NCBI GenBank assembly: GCA_023525975.1
Contig: CM042035.1
Location: 32,827,001-32,891,000, forward strand
Reading direction: 5' to 3'
DNA: 64,000 bases
Origin: Smallanthus sonchifolius
Taxonomy: Eukaryota; Streptophyta; Magnoliopsida; Asterales; Asteraceae
The translations under genes were made by a program, and so were the position numbers. Shown here piece by piece: positions 33,267-42,924 of the stretch; the stretch's first letter is position 1; each line of letters starts with the position of its first letter. A model generated the notes under the pieces. The model did no database searches. It was given only the letters and a program-made list of their open reading frames with translations, and had not been told where the DNA came from.

Positions 33267-35120
33267 ATGGCTCGACGTGTCGAATATAAGCATAATCAAG
33301 TGGCGTTGTTAGATCCTAATATGCTAGAAGCAGTTCATTTTCAAGGCATCATCAATTTTCTGAATCGATCAAGACTACATGTTGCATTATCTGCGGATCC
33401 CTATATTAGCTTGGTGTATATACAACAATTCTGGGATACGGTACATCAAGATATCGATGTGGAACCACATGTCCTTCGTGCAACAGTAAACAATACCGAG
33501 ATTGCAATTTTCGAAGATACGATTCGTGCTGCTCTTGATTTAGGAGGAAATGCTGAAGATCCAATATCTTATCCTAACACTCTTATTATGGGTTGTTTTC
33601 AAAGGATGGGTTATCGTGGACGACAAAATGATACACAAGCTCGAAAAGGTGGATTAGTAGGTGAATGGAGGTACTTTATGCATGTGATTATACAATGTAT
33701 CTCTCCGCGAAAAGCTGGTACAGATGGTTTGAAGATGGCTCTTCAAACAGCTATGGTGGCCTTAACATTGAATAAACGATTCAATTTTCCTCTGTATTTT
33801 TATCGGGAGATGGTAATGCAGATCAATCCAGCTGAGGGTCAAGGTTTCTTGATGTATCCACGTTTTATTCAAATGATACTCAATCATCTTATTCCGGATC
33901 TTCCACAACATGCTATAAGATTGACTTTGACTCCAATGTCAAAACGTATTTTTACTAACTGTACAAAGGTGAAACAGCAGAATGCTGCTTTGACTCCAGT
34001 CAATACTCCACTGTTTGGGCACTTAATCAATCCTGATTATGTTGCACCACCTAATGATAACTGGTTTCATCCTAATGAACTTGCTCAAGCTCAAGGCGTT
34101 AACGTTCCAGCACAACAACAACAGCAACAACCACAACAACCTGCACAACAACAACAGATACCAGTTCCACAAATACAAGTTCAACAACCACAAATACAAG
34201 TTCATGTACAACCTCAAATTCCTATTCCTGAACAAGTTCCTATTCCACAAGCTGCAGTTGATATTCCTATTCAGGAACCAGTTCAAGAAGAGGTCGTTCA
34301 TGATCCTAATCAAGATCTAGAAATGAACATGGATGATTTTGTTGATGATGATGTGAACTCGCCCATTCATGAACAAGAAGGGAATGTGGTGACAGATGCT
34401 GAGTCTAGTTCCAGTTCAAGTGATACAACATCATCTGATGATGACAGCACTGATTCTGATGAATCTAGGGATTTTTCCCAAGGTCATTATGAACGGTTGG
34501 CTGCTATTCCACTGGCTAATGCTGGTAAACGCATTAAATCTCAAGCCAGACGACCACGACGCAAGTCTGTTCGGGATCCTCCTTCTGGATCAGTACTTGG
34601 AAAAAGATCTTTGGTCGATGAAAGTTCTGACACTGACAGTGACTTTAATCCTGATCCTACACGTCCAAAGTTAATGTCTGCATCGATTGCTGCTGCTAAA
34701 TCTTCTCAAGGAGTTGAGGATGCAAATTTTGTTGCTTCTCTGATCATTATTCCTCCACGATCTAAGGATCCATCTCCAGTTCATACTCTTGTTCCTCCAG
34801 TCATTCCTACTACTTCAAGTCCTTCTATTCCACAATCAACAGCTGGTCCGTCAAAGCCTTCTGATTATGATAGGATTACTTTCCTTGAATCTCAAGTGCT
34901 GTCTCTACAAACACAAGTTAACTCACTTGTATCTATTGATTCACAATGGCAGCTCGTGATTCAGACTCAAGCTCAACAGATTGCTGATATGCAAGCCTTA
35001 GTGTCCAAACTCGTTCAGCGTCTTGACGCTCAGGGGGAGTTGAGGATACCTGATACTTGTCACACAGAGTCAATTCAAAGACGTGATGATGAAGACAATG
35101 ATTCTGCTGGAAAATATTGA
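33267..35120 (+). CDS. Third ORF of Element C, main part (unknown function)
   Basis: 618 codons from the ATG at 33267, which abuts a splice-acceptor-like CAG; the upstream in-frame extension to 33240 has no support. Residues 1-260 form the conserved domain also in A and F, with FLNRS, QFWDT, WRYF, KAGTD, FNFP and LMYPRF. After that come a Gln/Pro-rich low-complexity segment (about 280-345), an acidic Ser/Asp segment, basic NLS-like clusters (RRPRRK), and a predicted coiled coil near residues 535-600. I see no signal peptide or transmembrane helix, so I do not call it envelope-like. Nuclear location is inferred. The frame ends in TGA 35118-35120, overlapping the next ORF. Confidence 0.75.
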   Translation: MARRVEYKHNQVALLDPNMLEAVHFQGIINFLNRSRLHVALSADPYISLVYIQQFWDTVHQDIDVEPHVLRATVNNTEIAIFEDTIRAALDLGGNAEDPISYPNTLIMGCFQRMGYRGRQNDTQARKGGLVGEWRYFMHVIIQCISPRKAGTDGLKMALQTAMVALTLNKRFNFPLYFYREMVMQINPAEGQGFLMYPRFIQMILNHLIPDLPQHAIRLTLTPMSKRIFTNCTKVKQQNAALTPVNTPLFGHLINPDYVAPPNDNWFHPNELAQAQGVNVPAQQQQQQPQQPAQQQQIPVPQIQVQQPQIQVHVQPQIPIPEQVPIPQAAVDIPIQEPVQEEVVHDPNQDLEMNMDDFVDDDVNSPIHEQEGNVVTDAESSSSSSDTTSSDDDSTDSDESRDFSQGHYERLAAIPLANAGKRIKSQARRPRRKSVRDPPSGSVLGKRSLVDESSDTDSDFNPDPTRPKLMSASIAAAKSSQGVEDANFVASLIIIPPRSKDPSPVHTLVPPVIPTTSSPSIPQSTAGPSKPSDYDRITFLESQVLSLQTQVNSLVSIDSQWQLVIQTQAQQIADMQALVSKLVQRLDAQGELRIPDTCHTESIQRRDDEDNDSAGKY

Positions 35121-36402
35121 GGATGATCGTCAATACACTGACGCTAATCCTATATCTAGAGTTCAGGGGGAGTCGACATCACAATCTCTTGAAGGAAACA
35201 AAGACAAAGATACTTCTGGTACTAATGACGAAGAAATTCTGTTATTAGAATTCTTTCAAGACTCAGAAGAAGAGGAAGCTGAAAAGATTGAATGTCTTGA
35301 TGACATTGACGATTTATTCAATGACATGGAAGATGATATATCAGATACTGAGATAGAAGAAGGAGAAATAGTAGAGATTGAATTAGAGAAAGATAAAGAC
35401 AGTGTTACCTATGAAGGTTGTGACGGTCTTAAGGTGCCGTATAATTTCATCCAAGAGGATGTTGTTCCTGAGTTCTCTTATGATGGAATAACTGACTCTA
35501 TGGATTCTATTGAAGACGTCACACTGCCTGATGATACAGCTGAATCAAAGATGGATACTGATGATGAGAATCTTCAATTCAATAAGGGTGCTGAAACTGA
35601 AACTACTCACACTAAGTCTCCGAAGATAAATGAAGAACCTGTGATGTTCAGAGATACAGGGATGACACGAGAACAGTGGAGAGAAATTGTAAACAGTTGG
35701 ATGAAGGTGCTACCCAAGTCTCCAGCACAACCTGCTCAGAAAGAGAAATATGTGAATAAAGAGCAGTGTGTAGGAAGGATCATAAGTTGGTTCTATGATG
35801 GTGAATCAAAATTATTTGTAATCAAAAGATCTGACGGCGTTCAATACTTAAAGCCAAGGATCAAATATTTCAATACCTTACCGAGGTGTGAAATAAATGG
35901 TCTAGCTTCAAAGCCACTCATAAATAGATCGAAGAATGGTTTGGCTGATGTGATAGCAAACCTGATAAAGAAAGAAGGTAGTTCGGGTAAGTATGAACGG
36001 CTGAAACCACAGAAGGGAAAGAGAGTGAAGATTACAGATCCTAAGACTGGGAAAGTAACCTGGAGATACAAGTATAGACCAGTGCGTGCTATACACAAGA
36101 TACCATTAAAGAATATTCCTCAAGACTTTCTTGGAAATATGAAATGGTGGTATGTTGATGTTAATACTGGTGAAGCAAGGGTTGAAGATAAAGATAATAA
36201 GGTCATTGTGTGTTTCTATGACGCAATGAATCTTATTAATTTTTCAAAGAAAGATCAGAGGACGCTGCGAAAGAATGAGATCATGTATACTGATGAATGG
36301 AGAGAACAAGGTCTACAATACAAAAGAGTTTTGGAGATATGCAGAAGATACGGTGTGAATGCTGGAAGCAGACTACCAGACAACTGGAAGAGTTCAAGAT
36401 AA
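35083..36402 (+). CDS. Third ORF of Element C, C-terminal part in a shifted frame
   Basis: Open from 35083 to the stop at 36400-36402, one frame over from the preceding ORF and overlapping it by 38 nt. It starts very acidic (EEEEAEK, EEGEIVEIE) and ends in a basic conserved domain of about 200 residues (FVIKRSDGVQYL, WRYKYRPV, WWYVDVNTGEA, INFSKKDQ), also present in A at 38500-39138. Because A and F encode the upstream and downstream parts as one gene, this is most likely the C-terminus of a single protein of about 1,040 residues split by a 1-nt indel near 35115. A programmed frameshift is less likely. The first in-frame ATG need not be used. Confidence 0.7.
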   Translation: MMMKTMILLENIEDDRQYTDANPISRVQGESTSQSLEGNKDKDTSGTNDEEILLLEFFQDSEEEEAEKIECLDDIDDLFNDMEDDISDTEIEEGEIVEIELEKDKDSVTYEGCDGLKVPYNFIQEDVVPEFSYDGITDSMDSIEDVTLPDDTAESKMDTDDENLQFNKGAETETTHTKSPKINEEPVMFRDTGMTREQWREIVNSWMKVLPKSPAQPAQKEKYVNKEQCVGRIISWFYDGESKLFVIKRSDGVQYLKPRIKYFNTLPRCEINGLASKPLINRSKNGLADVIANLIKKEGSSGKYERLKPQKGKRVKITDPKTGKVTWRYKYRPVRAIHKIPLKNIPQDFLGNMKWWYVDVNTGEARVEDKDNKVIVCFYDAMNLINFSKKDQRTLRKNEIMYTDEWREQGLQYKRVLEICRRYGVNAGSRLPDNWKSSR

Positions 36403-36431
36403 AGACTGAAGACAGAAGATCAAGCTATTGT

Positions 36432-36443
36432 CAAGGGGGAGTC
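36432..36443 (+). other. Polypurine tract of C
   Basis: CAAGGGGGAGTC directly precedes the 3' LTR start TGTTAGG. Confidence 0.85.
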
Positions 36444-36923
36444 TGTTAGGACATAGATTTGTAATGACAAAAGCTTGTAATAGTTAGATTTTGTGTCTTT
36501 ATGTTTTTGTTATGTAGTTGTATAAAGTTGCTAAGTGTTTTTACAAGTGTACCTAGAGGCGAACTTGTTAAGTTCGCCTGGTCTATCAGAGGCGAACTTA
36601 ATAAGTTCGCTTAGGTCTAACTGAGGCGAACTTGTTAAGTTCGCTTCGTCTGTTTCAGGCGAACTTAACAAGTTCGCTTACAGCAGGTTAGTTTCTATAT
36701 ATATGAGTTTACAGAGTCATTAGACATAACACAGAACAGAGAACGATTTGTTTGATTGAGTCTGTAAACCATTGTGAATCTGAATATATTTGAGAAGTTT
36801 ATTTACGCGTGTTGTTTGAATTGTCGGTTAGTATACAAACGTTAATACGAAGGATTCCGCACTTCGTGTTATAGAAACGTCATATCACGAGTTCGGTCAG
36901 TAGTTGAGTTACCTGGACCTACA
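36444..36923 (+). repeat. 3' LTR of Element C
   Basis: 480 bp, ending CTACA before the target duplication AGGTG. All four palindromes are intact (36556-36680), with TATA at 36695-36704. Confidence 0.93.
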
Positions 36924-36928
36924 AGGTG

Positions 36929-39138
36929 GTGATGAAGAACAAGAGGGAGGAGATGGTGCTGAGGAGTCAGATTCTGAAGCCACTGAATCTGATTCATCTG
37001 ATTCTGATGATGCACCAGATCAATCACACCCCAGGGAGTTGATAAATGTTTCCCTTCCCGAGTCATCTTCCAAAAGACAAAGAAAAGAAAGTACCAGCAG
37101 CGAATATGAACCCGATTCTGATTCGGATGCTGAACTACAGAAACAGAGAAGAGAACGAGGTGTAAAGAATCAGGGGGATAGGCCATTTGTGGATATCCTT
37201 AGAGAAGTTGAAGCTCATGTGAACTACTGAGGCCGTGAGCACTGCATCACCCTCTACTTCAACTTCATGCCAGCTGTATCAATGACAGCGAAGGCGGCAG
37301 CCACATGTTAGTGCTGAGGTGGCTGCCACAACTGTCACATAGGAGGTTCCTGTGATAGTATCCCTCCCTGTTCAATCTGTTCACCAGGTGATGGGGTCGA
37401 GTCCAATTCAGACGGAGTATATTACCATCACTCCAACCACCTTTGAAACCACAACCATCCCAACCACTATCCCCACTACCACCCTTCAACCACTCAGTGA
37501 ACGCTTCTCATATGGTGATTTCACCCATGGGTTTGATTTTGATGAAATCATCACCTTTCCTCATCATACAACCGAGGCCTCTACATCTAGGGATCTTGAT
37601 CCAAGGGATGCAAGGATTGCTACTCTATAGACTCAAGTTGATGGATTATTTCAGATGCTACGGAAATCAAGGGAGGAATCTGACAAGCAACAAGGTCAGA
37701 TTAATTATTTGGTTGATGAAGTAGCGGCTTTGAAGAAACAGAGGGTTGGTGATGAGCTGCAGTGCAAAGAGCATGAAAATGATGGTTAAGTTGGTCTGTG
37801 ATATGACCAAAATGCTTGCTGCCCAGGGGGAGAAGATTCAAGAGTTACTAAAGGAGAAGGAGAAACTGACAAAGCCTAGTAGTGTAGGCTTGTCACCTAG
37901 TCGACCTGACAAAGGATGATGATACGGACAAGGATCCAGAAGCCGGTCCCATTGGAAGTGAGCATCAATCGTTAGCGATTGTTCCCATTTCTGTTGTGCC
38001 TATGTCTGAGGGGGAGTCCACTCAGCATGAAGGTGATGTGTCAGGTAGTGGAGGTGGTAAAGGAAAGTCTCCGGCTGATGTTCTACACGACCTATCTGAT
38101 GAGGACGTCTTAATGATTGAGCCAGACTAGTACAACGAAGCACAGATCGATCCTCTCTGCAATCTTAAGGAGGGAGAGATCGAGTCTTATGAATAATGGG
38201 ATGTTGAAGATGAAGATGTTGTGGTGGAGTTTCCAAAGGGAGACGGTGAAGGAGTTTACGAGCTTGAGGATGGAGAGATATTTGAAGCTCTAGCCTTTGA
38301 AGCTGCTTCTAACACAGGTTCAGTCGAGCCTGAATATGTTGCTAAGGATAGTGGTGCAACAACCTCGACTGAAGCCTCTCCCACCGATCCCCAACCTATT
38401 GATCCAGAAAAGTGGAAGAGTAAATATCCTTGCGGATGCTTTACTAAGGATCAAGCTCCTCTCTGGCAAAAGACATCCATAATAGACAAACATGAAGCTT
38501 CAGGTATGAACTTGTCTGTCAAGTTTGACGATGACAAGAAGTTGTTTGCCATCAAAAGAGCAGGTGGGGTTTAGTACCTAAAACCTACCAGCGAGGCGTT
38601 CAGCTCATTGCCGAATTACGACCTGGTGACCCTTGCCAACCGTGAACTGATGGGCGATACAAGTCATGCTGTGGTGAAGGGCTTGTGGGGTACAATACAG
38701 AGAGAGGGGAGATCAGGAAACATTGAGGTATTCAAGCCTCAAATTCCCAAGAGAGTCTGGGATAAGACTGTCAAACATCCCGTGACGAACCGAAGCCTAA
38801 AGAAGCTGGTTTACAAGCCAGTGATGTGTGAAACCAAGATACCCTTGAACAAGTTATCTCAGGATATCCTTGGAAACATATGGTACTGGTACGTAGACCC
38901 AAAGACGGGCGAGGCGGTGGTGATTGGAAAAGAGAGGTCCGTAAGTGGAAGCTTGGAACCGAAAGAACTGATCAGGGTCTTTGATGAAATCACTTTCATC
39001 AACTTCTCTGAGAAAGATCTAACGGCTCTCAATGAAAAATATTTCATCTACACGGACAAGTGGACGAAGCTTCAAGCATCAAGATACGACAAGCTAGTCA
39101 AGTTCTGTCTTGACTACAAGCTGAAGATGGGAAGCTAG
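36929..39138 (+). pseudogene. Third ORF of Element A, remainder (broken)
   Basis: Continues the gene cut at 24497. 36929-37230 encodes the acidic, Ser-rich segment (ESDSEATESDSSDSDDAP) and basic clusters that match F closely. 37352-37630 is Thr/Pro-rich. A coiled-coil portion at about 37600-37860 is in broken frames. 38221-38574 is acidic and then enters the C-terminal domain (FAIKRAGGV, stop at 38572). 38608-39138 completes that domain (WYWYVDPKTGEA, INFSEKD) with a natural stop. The C-terminal domain matches C at 35780-36390, confirming that the split C frames belong to one gene. Stops and shifts near 37230, 37630, 37790, 38130 and 38572 make this copy inactive. Confidence 0.82.
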
Positions 39139-39182
39139 AGCTGCAGGAGGTTGAAGACCGAAGACAATCCACAGCTGTTGTC

Positions 39183-39193
39183 TAGGGGGAGTT
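39183..39193 (+). other. Polypurine tract of A
   Basis: TAGGGGGAGTT just before the 3' LTR start TGTTCGAG; similar to that of C. Confidence 0.8.
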
Positions 39194-39701
39194 TGTTCGA
39201 GCATGTTTGTGTGACAGACACTCTGGATGTTGTCTTATGCTTTTGTACTTTAATTTCCGTACTTGTAATTGTATTTAGTATCTGTATGTATTGGTTTATC
39301 GAGTTGTAAACGTATATGTAGGTACTTGTACTTGTGTTGTCTTTGTAAATTGTTGTGCACACTTAACAAGTGCGCAGGATATAGATCATGCGTACTTAGG
39401 AAGTACGCATGAGCAAAGGCTGCGTACTTGTTAAGTACGCAGGAGTTAATTCCTGCGCACTTGATAAGTGCGTAGGTAACAGGTCTATGCATATATAGCT
39501 GGTCTTGACAGAAAATATGTACGCACTCATTCTCTGTAACTGGTTGTGATTATCAATAGACGAAGTTTGAAGTATTTCGTGTTTGTTGTCGGTTTACTTT
39601 GTTGTGTTGCCTCATACTCCACCTAGTCATGGGCATTCCACACCGGTCCGACTAGTCACGCACGCTCGCGTGTAACGATCCGAGACACCCGGGGACCTAC
39701 A
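39194..39701 (+). repeat. 3' LTR of Element A
   Basis: 508 bp, TGTTCGAG...CTACA. Palindromes lie at about 39355-39475, with TATA at 39491-39497. It is followed by AGAAT, the target duplication, and then by Element 0. Confidence 0.92.
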
Positions 39702-40317
39702 AGAATAGGCAGTCATTCATTGCTTCACAGGCACTTCGAGTGCGAACCTACATTTAGTGGACCAATGATGTTGTTAGTGGGATGATTTTTGTGAATTCTC
39801 ATTTTCTTCCAAGAGTTCATCCAGATTGTGATGTTATTGTCAGCTTCATCAATAATGGGATCTTTAGCAGATGATTGTGGGGCAACATCCACTATTGGAT
39901 GATTTTTGTCTTCAACAATTTCACTTGTTACACCAGAACCGGAAGAGTCCACATTAGATTCAACAGCAGCAGGTGCAGGGTTTTCTTGTTGAGTGGATGA
40001 GGAAGAACTTGGATCATGTATGTTTCCTGGATTGTTCATAGAAAAGTAAGGATTAGCACGAGTTAATTCATTTGAAAATGCAGGAAGATTAAATGATTTA
40101 AACAAAGATTCGACATCAAAAGCCAATCAGGACCGTTCCTAGAGTCCGTATGATTTCTTTCATGCCAGTTGAAATCAGTGGATTCCAGCACCATCATACT
40201 TTCCTTGTTATAAAAACGAAACGCCCGTTGATTAGACGAAAATCCCACAAAATAGCATTCATCGGCTTTGCTTTAAATATGTTTAGCTGATCCGAAGTAT
40301 TCAGCATCGTGCACACA
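39702..40317 (-). mobile_element. pol: Element 0: Copia fragment, right visible part (integrase end and linker)
   Basis: The minus-strand coding sequence shows the region after the integrase core (KADECYFVGFSS, RAFRFYNKES near 40200-40270), the FDVESLFKSF block, a Ser-rich linker and HKNHPTNNIIGPL (39725-40126). It then reaches 39702, where the frame picks up again at 1840. An internal stop lies near 40272 and a frame change near 40130. The rest of integrase, protease and gag must lie beyond Element D, outside the window. Confidence 0.88.
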
Positions 40318-42874
40318 TGTCACACCCCGACCGATGGTGGAATCATTGAGGCGGACAATGGAATGATTGTTCAAAAGCACATGATAGCTAAAATATTTCA
40401 TAATTCATTAATAAAAACAACAAATATTCAAGTACAATACAATTCAAATAACCTACTCTATTCCAAAATATTGATTTAATTAACTAGGTCCATAAGTTCT
40501 TAAGTGGAGGAATCTTCAACAAGCAATCACATATCCAAACCTGAAACATTATTTAAAATCAAGTGTCAACTATAAAGTTGGTGAGTACATAGGTTTAGTG
40601 GAACCGATAAATAGTAAATAAAAATATTTTGCAACTCATTGTTTACCTTGTTAAACATAACATACATGGTTGTGTCATTTATCTAAGCACAATTCAAACC
40701 TTGATTGACGCGCTTGAACATAGCACAACAGCTAGGTCCGGTATGTTTGATTATAGTTACCCACTATATCCGAGATGTTTGAATATAACACGTGGCTATA
40801 TCCGAGTATGCAGTAATAAACACCCTACATGGGTGGGCTGGTCAGGCACAATAGATCTATTAATATTACTGTTAGTTTTCTTGTGTTTAAAATAAATAAG
40901 TGTACACCCAAGATAATTCATGATGAACAACCATATAATTCACATGTATAACATGTATAAACAATTTGATGAGTAGCATGTATAATGTTTCACCCCAAAG
41001 TATGTAAAAATGTAAAATAGGGCTATGTAACTCACCTGGCTAGCGGATGTTTTAATCCACGAGTGCGGGTGATAAGGATGTTGAAAACTAAGTACGTTGA
41101 AACCCTATGTGGATAAATAGGTATTATTGTATATTTTATATGTGCGTATTCGTATTTAAATGTGTATAGGTTTATAATAATATTTCTTAACATTTATAAA
41201 ATATGGCAGAAAGATAATATTGATTTTGTAAAACTTAATATCAAAAATATATATATATTTTAATCTTGTTAAAATATTATATTTTAAATAATTTGTTATC
41301 ATGTTTATTGTATTTATATATAATAATAAATAAAAAGAAAAGTTTCTATTTGTTTAATTATGTTATTATTATTATATATTAAAACTTATTTAAACAAGTT
41401 TATAAAAATTGTAGAGTTTATTATTTTATAAAGATTGGGTGGGTTATTATTATAAAAAAATTGTTTTATCGTTTTCAAAATAGACGAACGAGTCGACCTA
41501 CTCGTAATAGTTTTTATTGTGTGGAGAAATTATTAAAATGAGATAAAATAAATAAATAAAATAAAAGTTTTATAAAACAGAAATAAAAAAAATTGGGCCG
41601 AAGGCCAACCGGAATCGAACCCGCGACCTCGGACATAATCACACACATGCATAACCAGCCGGGCTATCGCCCATCGCTGGTTATGTGTGTGGCGTTTAAT
41701 TGATAACCACACAAGAAAAACTGGTCGCTGGTTCTCGACAACCGGCAAACCGTGTCCGAGTACACTGGTTTGGCCGGCAATCGAAGGTCTGAGGTCGGGT
41801 TGTCGATTGGAACCGATGGCCAGATGATAACAGAAGGTAAAGGAACGATCTTGAGACTCTTACTTGGTCGCGAATGGTCTGGACGACAGGGCCGATGGTC
41901 CGAAAATTCCAAGATCGGTTAACTATGCTTCGGGATGAATTAAGTTCTGAAACTCTGGTCACAGCTTCACACAGTGGCGACGAACACAATGCCGGCCTCA
42001 ATTTTGAGTGAGAGTGGGTGGAGGAGAGGTGGCGAGCTCGAGCAGGTCCGGTAATGGCTTTTTATAGCCGAGCTCGATGACGATAATGAGACAAGCAATT
42101 GAGCATGTCCAGACACTCGTCTGGACGAGACGAAACTGTCGAGCCATCTTTCAGGCGAGGAGGTTTCTTGTCAAGGCCGAATTCGTGGCGTGGACTTTCG
42201 GCCACAGACACGATCAGACTTTTCGTATGTTTAAACGACAAATTGGTCGAGGGCTTTTGTTCGAGTGGGGATGACGAGGTCAGAGAGCCCCTTTTCGGCT
42301 GTCGAGGTGCAGGGAGCAGGCATGTCGAGGAGTCGCCAGAAAATGGCTTGGACCGCCGGTCAATGGGGGAGACGACCGGAAACGCGAATTGGGATTTGGC
42401 AATTTTGGTCCCTAGAGTTTACTTCTGAATATATTTGGTCCCTGAGATAATTACGGATGAGTCCTTGTGGTTTGATTTGTCCACATTTAGTCCCTTAACT
42501 AATTTCTGTTTTAAAACCATTTAGTTTTATTATTTTCAAAACAGACCCTTAACTTTTATAAAATAACTAATTAGATTTCTTTTTTAATTTTAATTATATT
42601 TTATAAACTTATATTATTATTATAAATATATTTTTATAAAAGTTAATTATTATTTAGATAGATTATCATATTTATGTTATGAACCTTTTAAATTTAGATT
42701 TTTATATAAAATTTTATATAAGTTTAAAACTTATAAAATTTTGATTAGTTTAAATCCATAAAATAAAAATATATATTTGGTACAAAATTAAATAAAAACA
42801 CTTGCATTTCATTTAATAGAAAATGATTACATGATATATATTACAAATGCGTGAATAAAAAATCCGAAATGTCA
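40318..42874 (-). repeat. 3' LTR of Element D
   Basis: 2,557 bp. On the minus strand it runs TGACATTTCGG...GGGTGTGACA. Most of it is matched by 59891-62238 in E. It holds a GC-rich central part (41590-42420) with a tRNA-like segment, flanked by AT-rich arms. Short ORFs in the GC-rich part recur in E and show no domain. Confidence 0.88.
41585..41666 (-). promoter_or_regulatory. tRNA-like segment with Pol III A/B boxes in LTR of D
   Basis: On the minus strand, TAGCCCGGCTGG (41655-41666) matches the tRNA A box with one mismatch. GGTTCGATTCC (41611-41621) matches the B box fully about 45 nt later, and eight Ts (41585-41592) follow as a possible Pol III terminator. The T-arm is recognisable, but the acceptor stem pairs poorly, so it is tRNA-derived rather than a working tRNA gene. 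Confidence 0.6.
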
Positions 42875-42875
42875 C

Positions 42876-42889
42876 GGTCTCCCCATGTT
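42876..42889 (-). other. Polypurine tract of D
   Basis: On the minus strand TAACATGGGGAGACC lies just before the 3' LTR, matching B. Confidence 0.8.
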
Positions 42890-42924
42890 AAAGGAATTTC
42901 GCCCCGAAATTCAACTAGTGGAGG

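Larger units (their letters stand above)
24498..36923 (+). mobile_element. Element C: SIRE-like Ty1/Copia retrotransposon with intact-looking third ORF
   Basis: 12.4 kb with TG...CA LTRs and the target duplication AGGTG at 24493-24497 and 36924-36928. It is inserted in the third ORF of A. It has the same gene order as A and F, but gag, pol and LTR are clearly different in sequence, and its palindromes are GCGAACTT/AAGTTCGC. The RT core is deleted, so it could not have copied itself in its present form. The LTRs differ at roughly 10-12 positions in 480 bp by eye. Confidence 0.93.
1841..39701 (+). mobile_element. Element A: SIRE-like Ty1/Copia retrotransposon with third ORF, carrying two nested insertions
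   Basis: The order is 5' LTR (1841-2403), PBS, gag, pol, spacer, third ORF, polypurine tract, 3' LTR (39194-39701). Elements B (10245-22146) and C (24498-36923) interrupt it. Without them it is about 13.5 kb, large for Copia but normal for the SIRE/Maximus lineage, whose known traits of very long gag, initiator-Met PBS and an ORF after pol are all present. Flanking pentamers AGAAC (1836-1840) and AGAAT (39702-39706) are a one-mismatch target duplication. Every ORF is broken and the two LTRs have clearly diverged, so it is old. Confidence 0.9.

Noticed and set aside
34023..34320. Overlapping ORFs on both strands in the CAA-rich stretch
   Set aside because: Shadows of the Gln/Pro low-complexity part of the third ORF of C.
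40629..40895. 88-codon ORF, also at 60206-60472
   Set aside because: Both copies lie in the LTR of the D/E family, on the antisense strand, without a domain; conservation is explained by LTR similarity.
41591..41666. Functional tRNA gene
   Set aside because: A and B boxes are good, but the acceptor stem pairs poorly, there is no clear anticodon arm, and the same segment is in the LTR of E, so it is part of the LTR.
42077..42450. Group of overlapping ORFs in the GC-rich LTR part
   Set aside because: GC-rich sequence gives long chance ORFs in all frames; they match E only because the LTRs are related.
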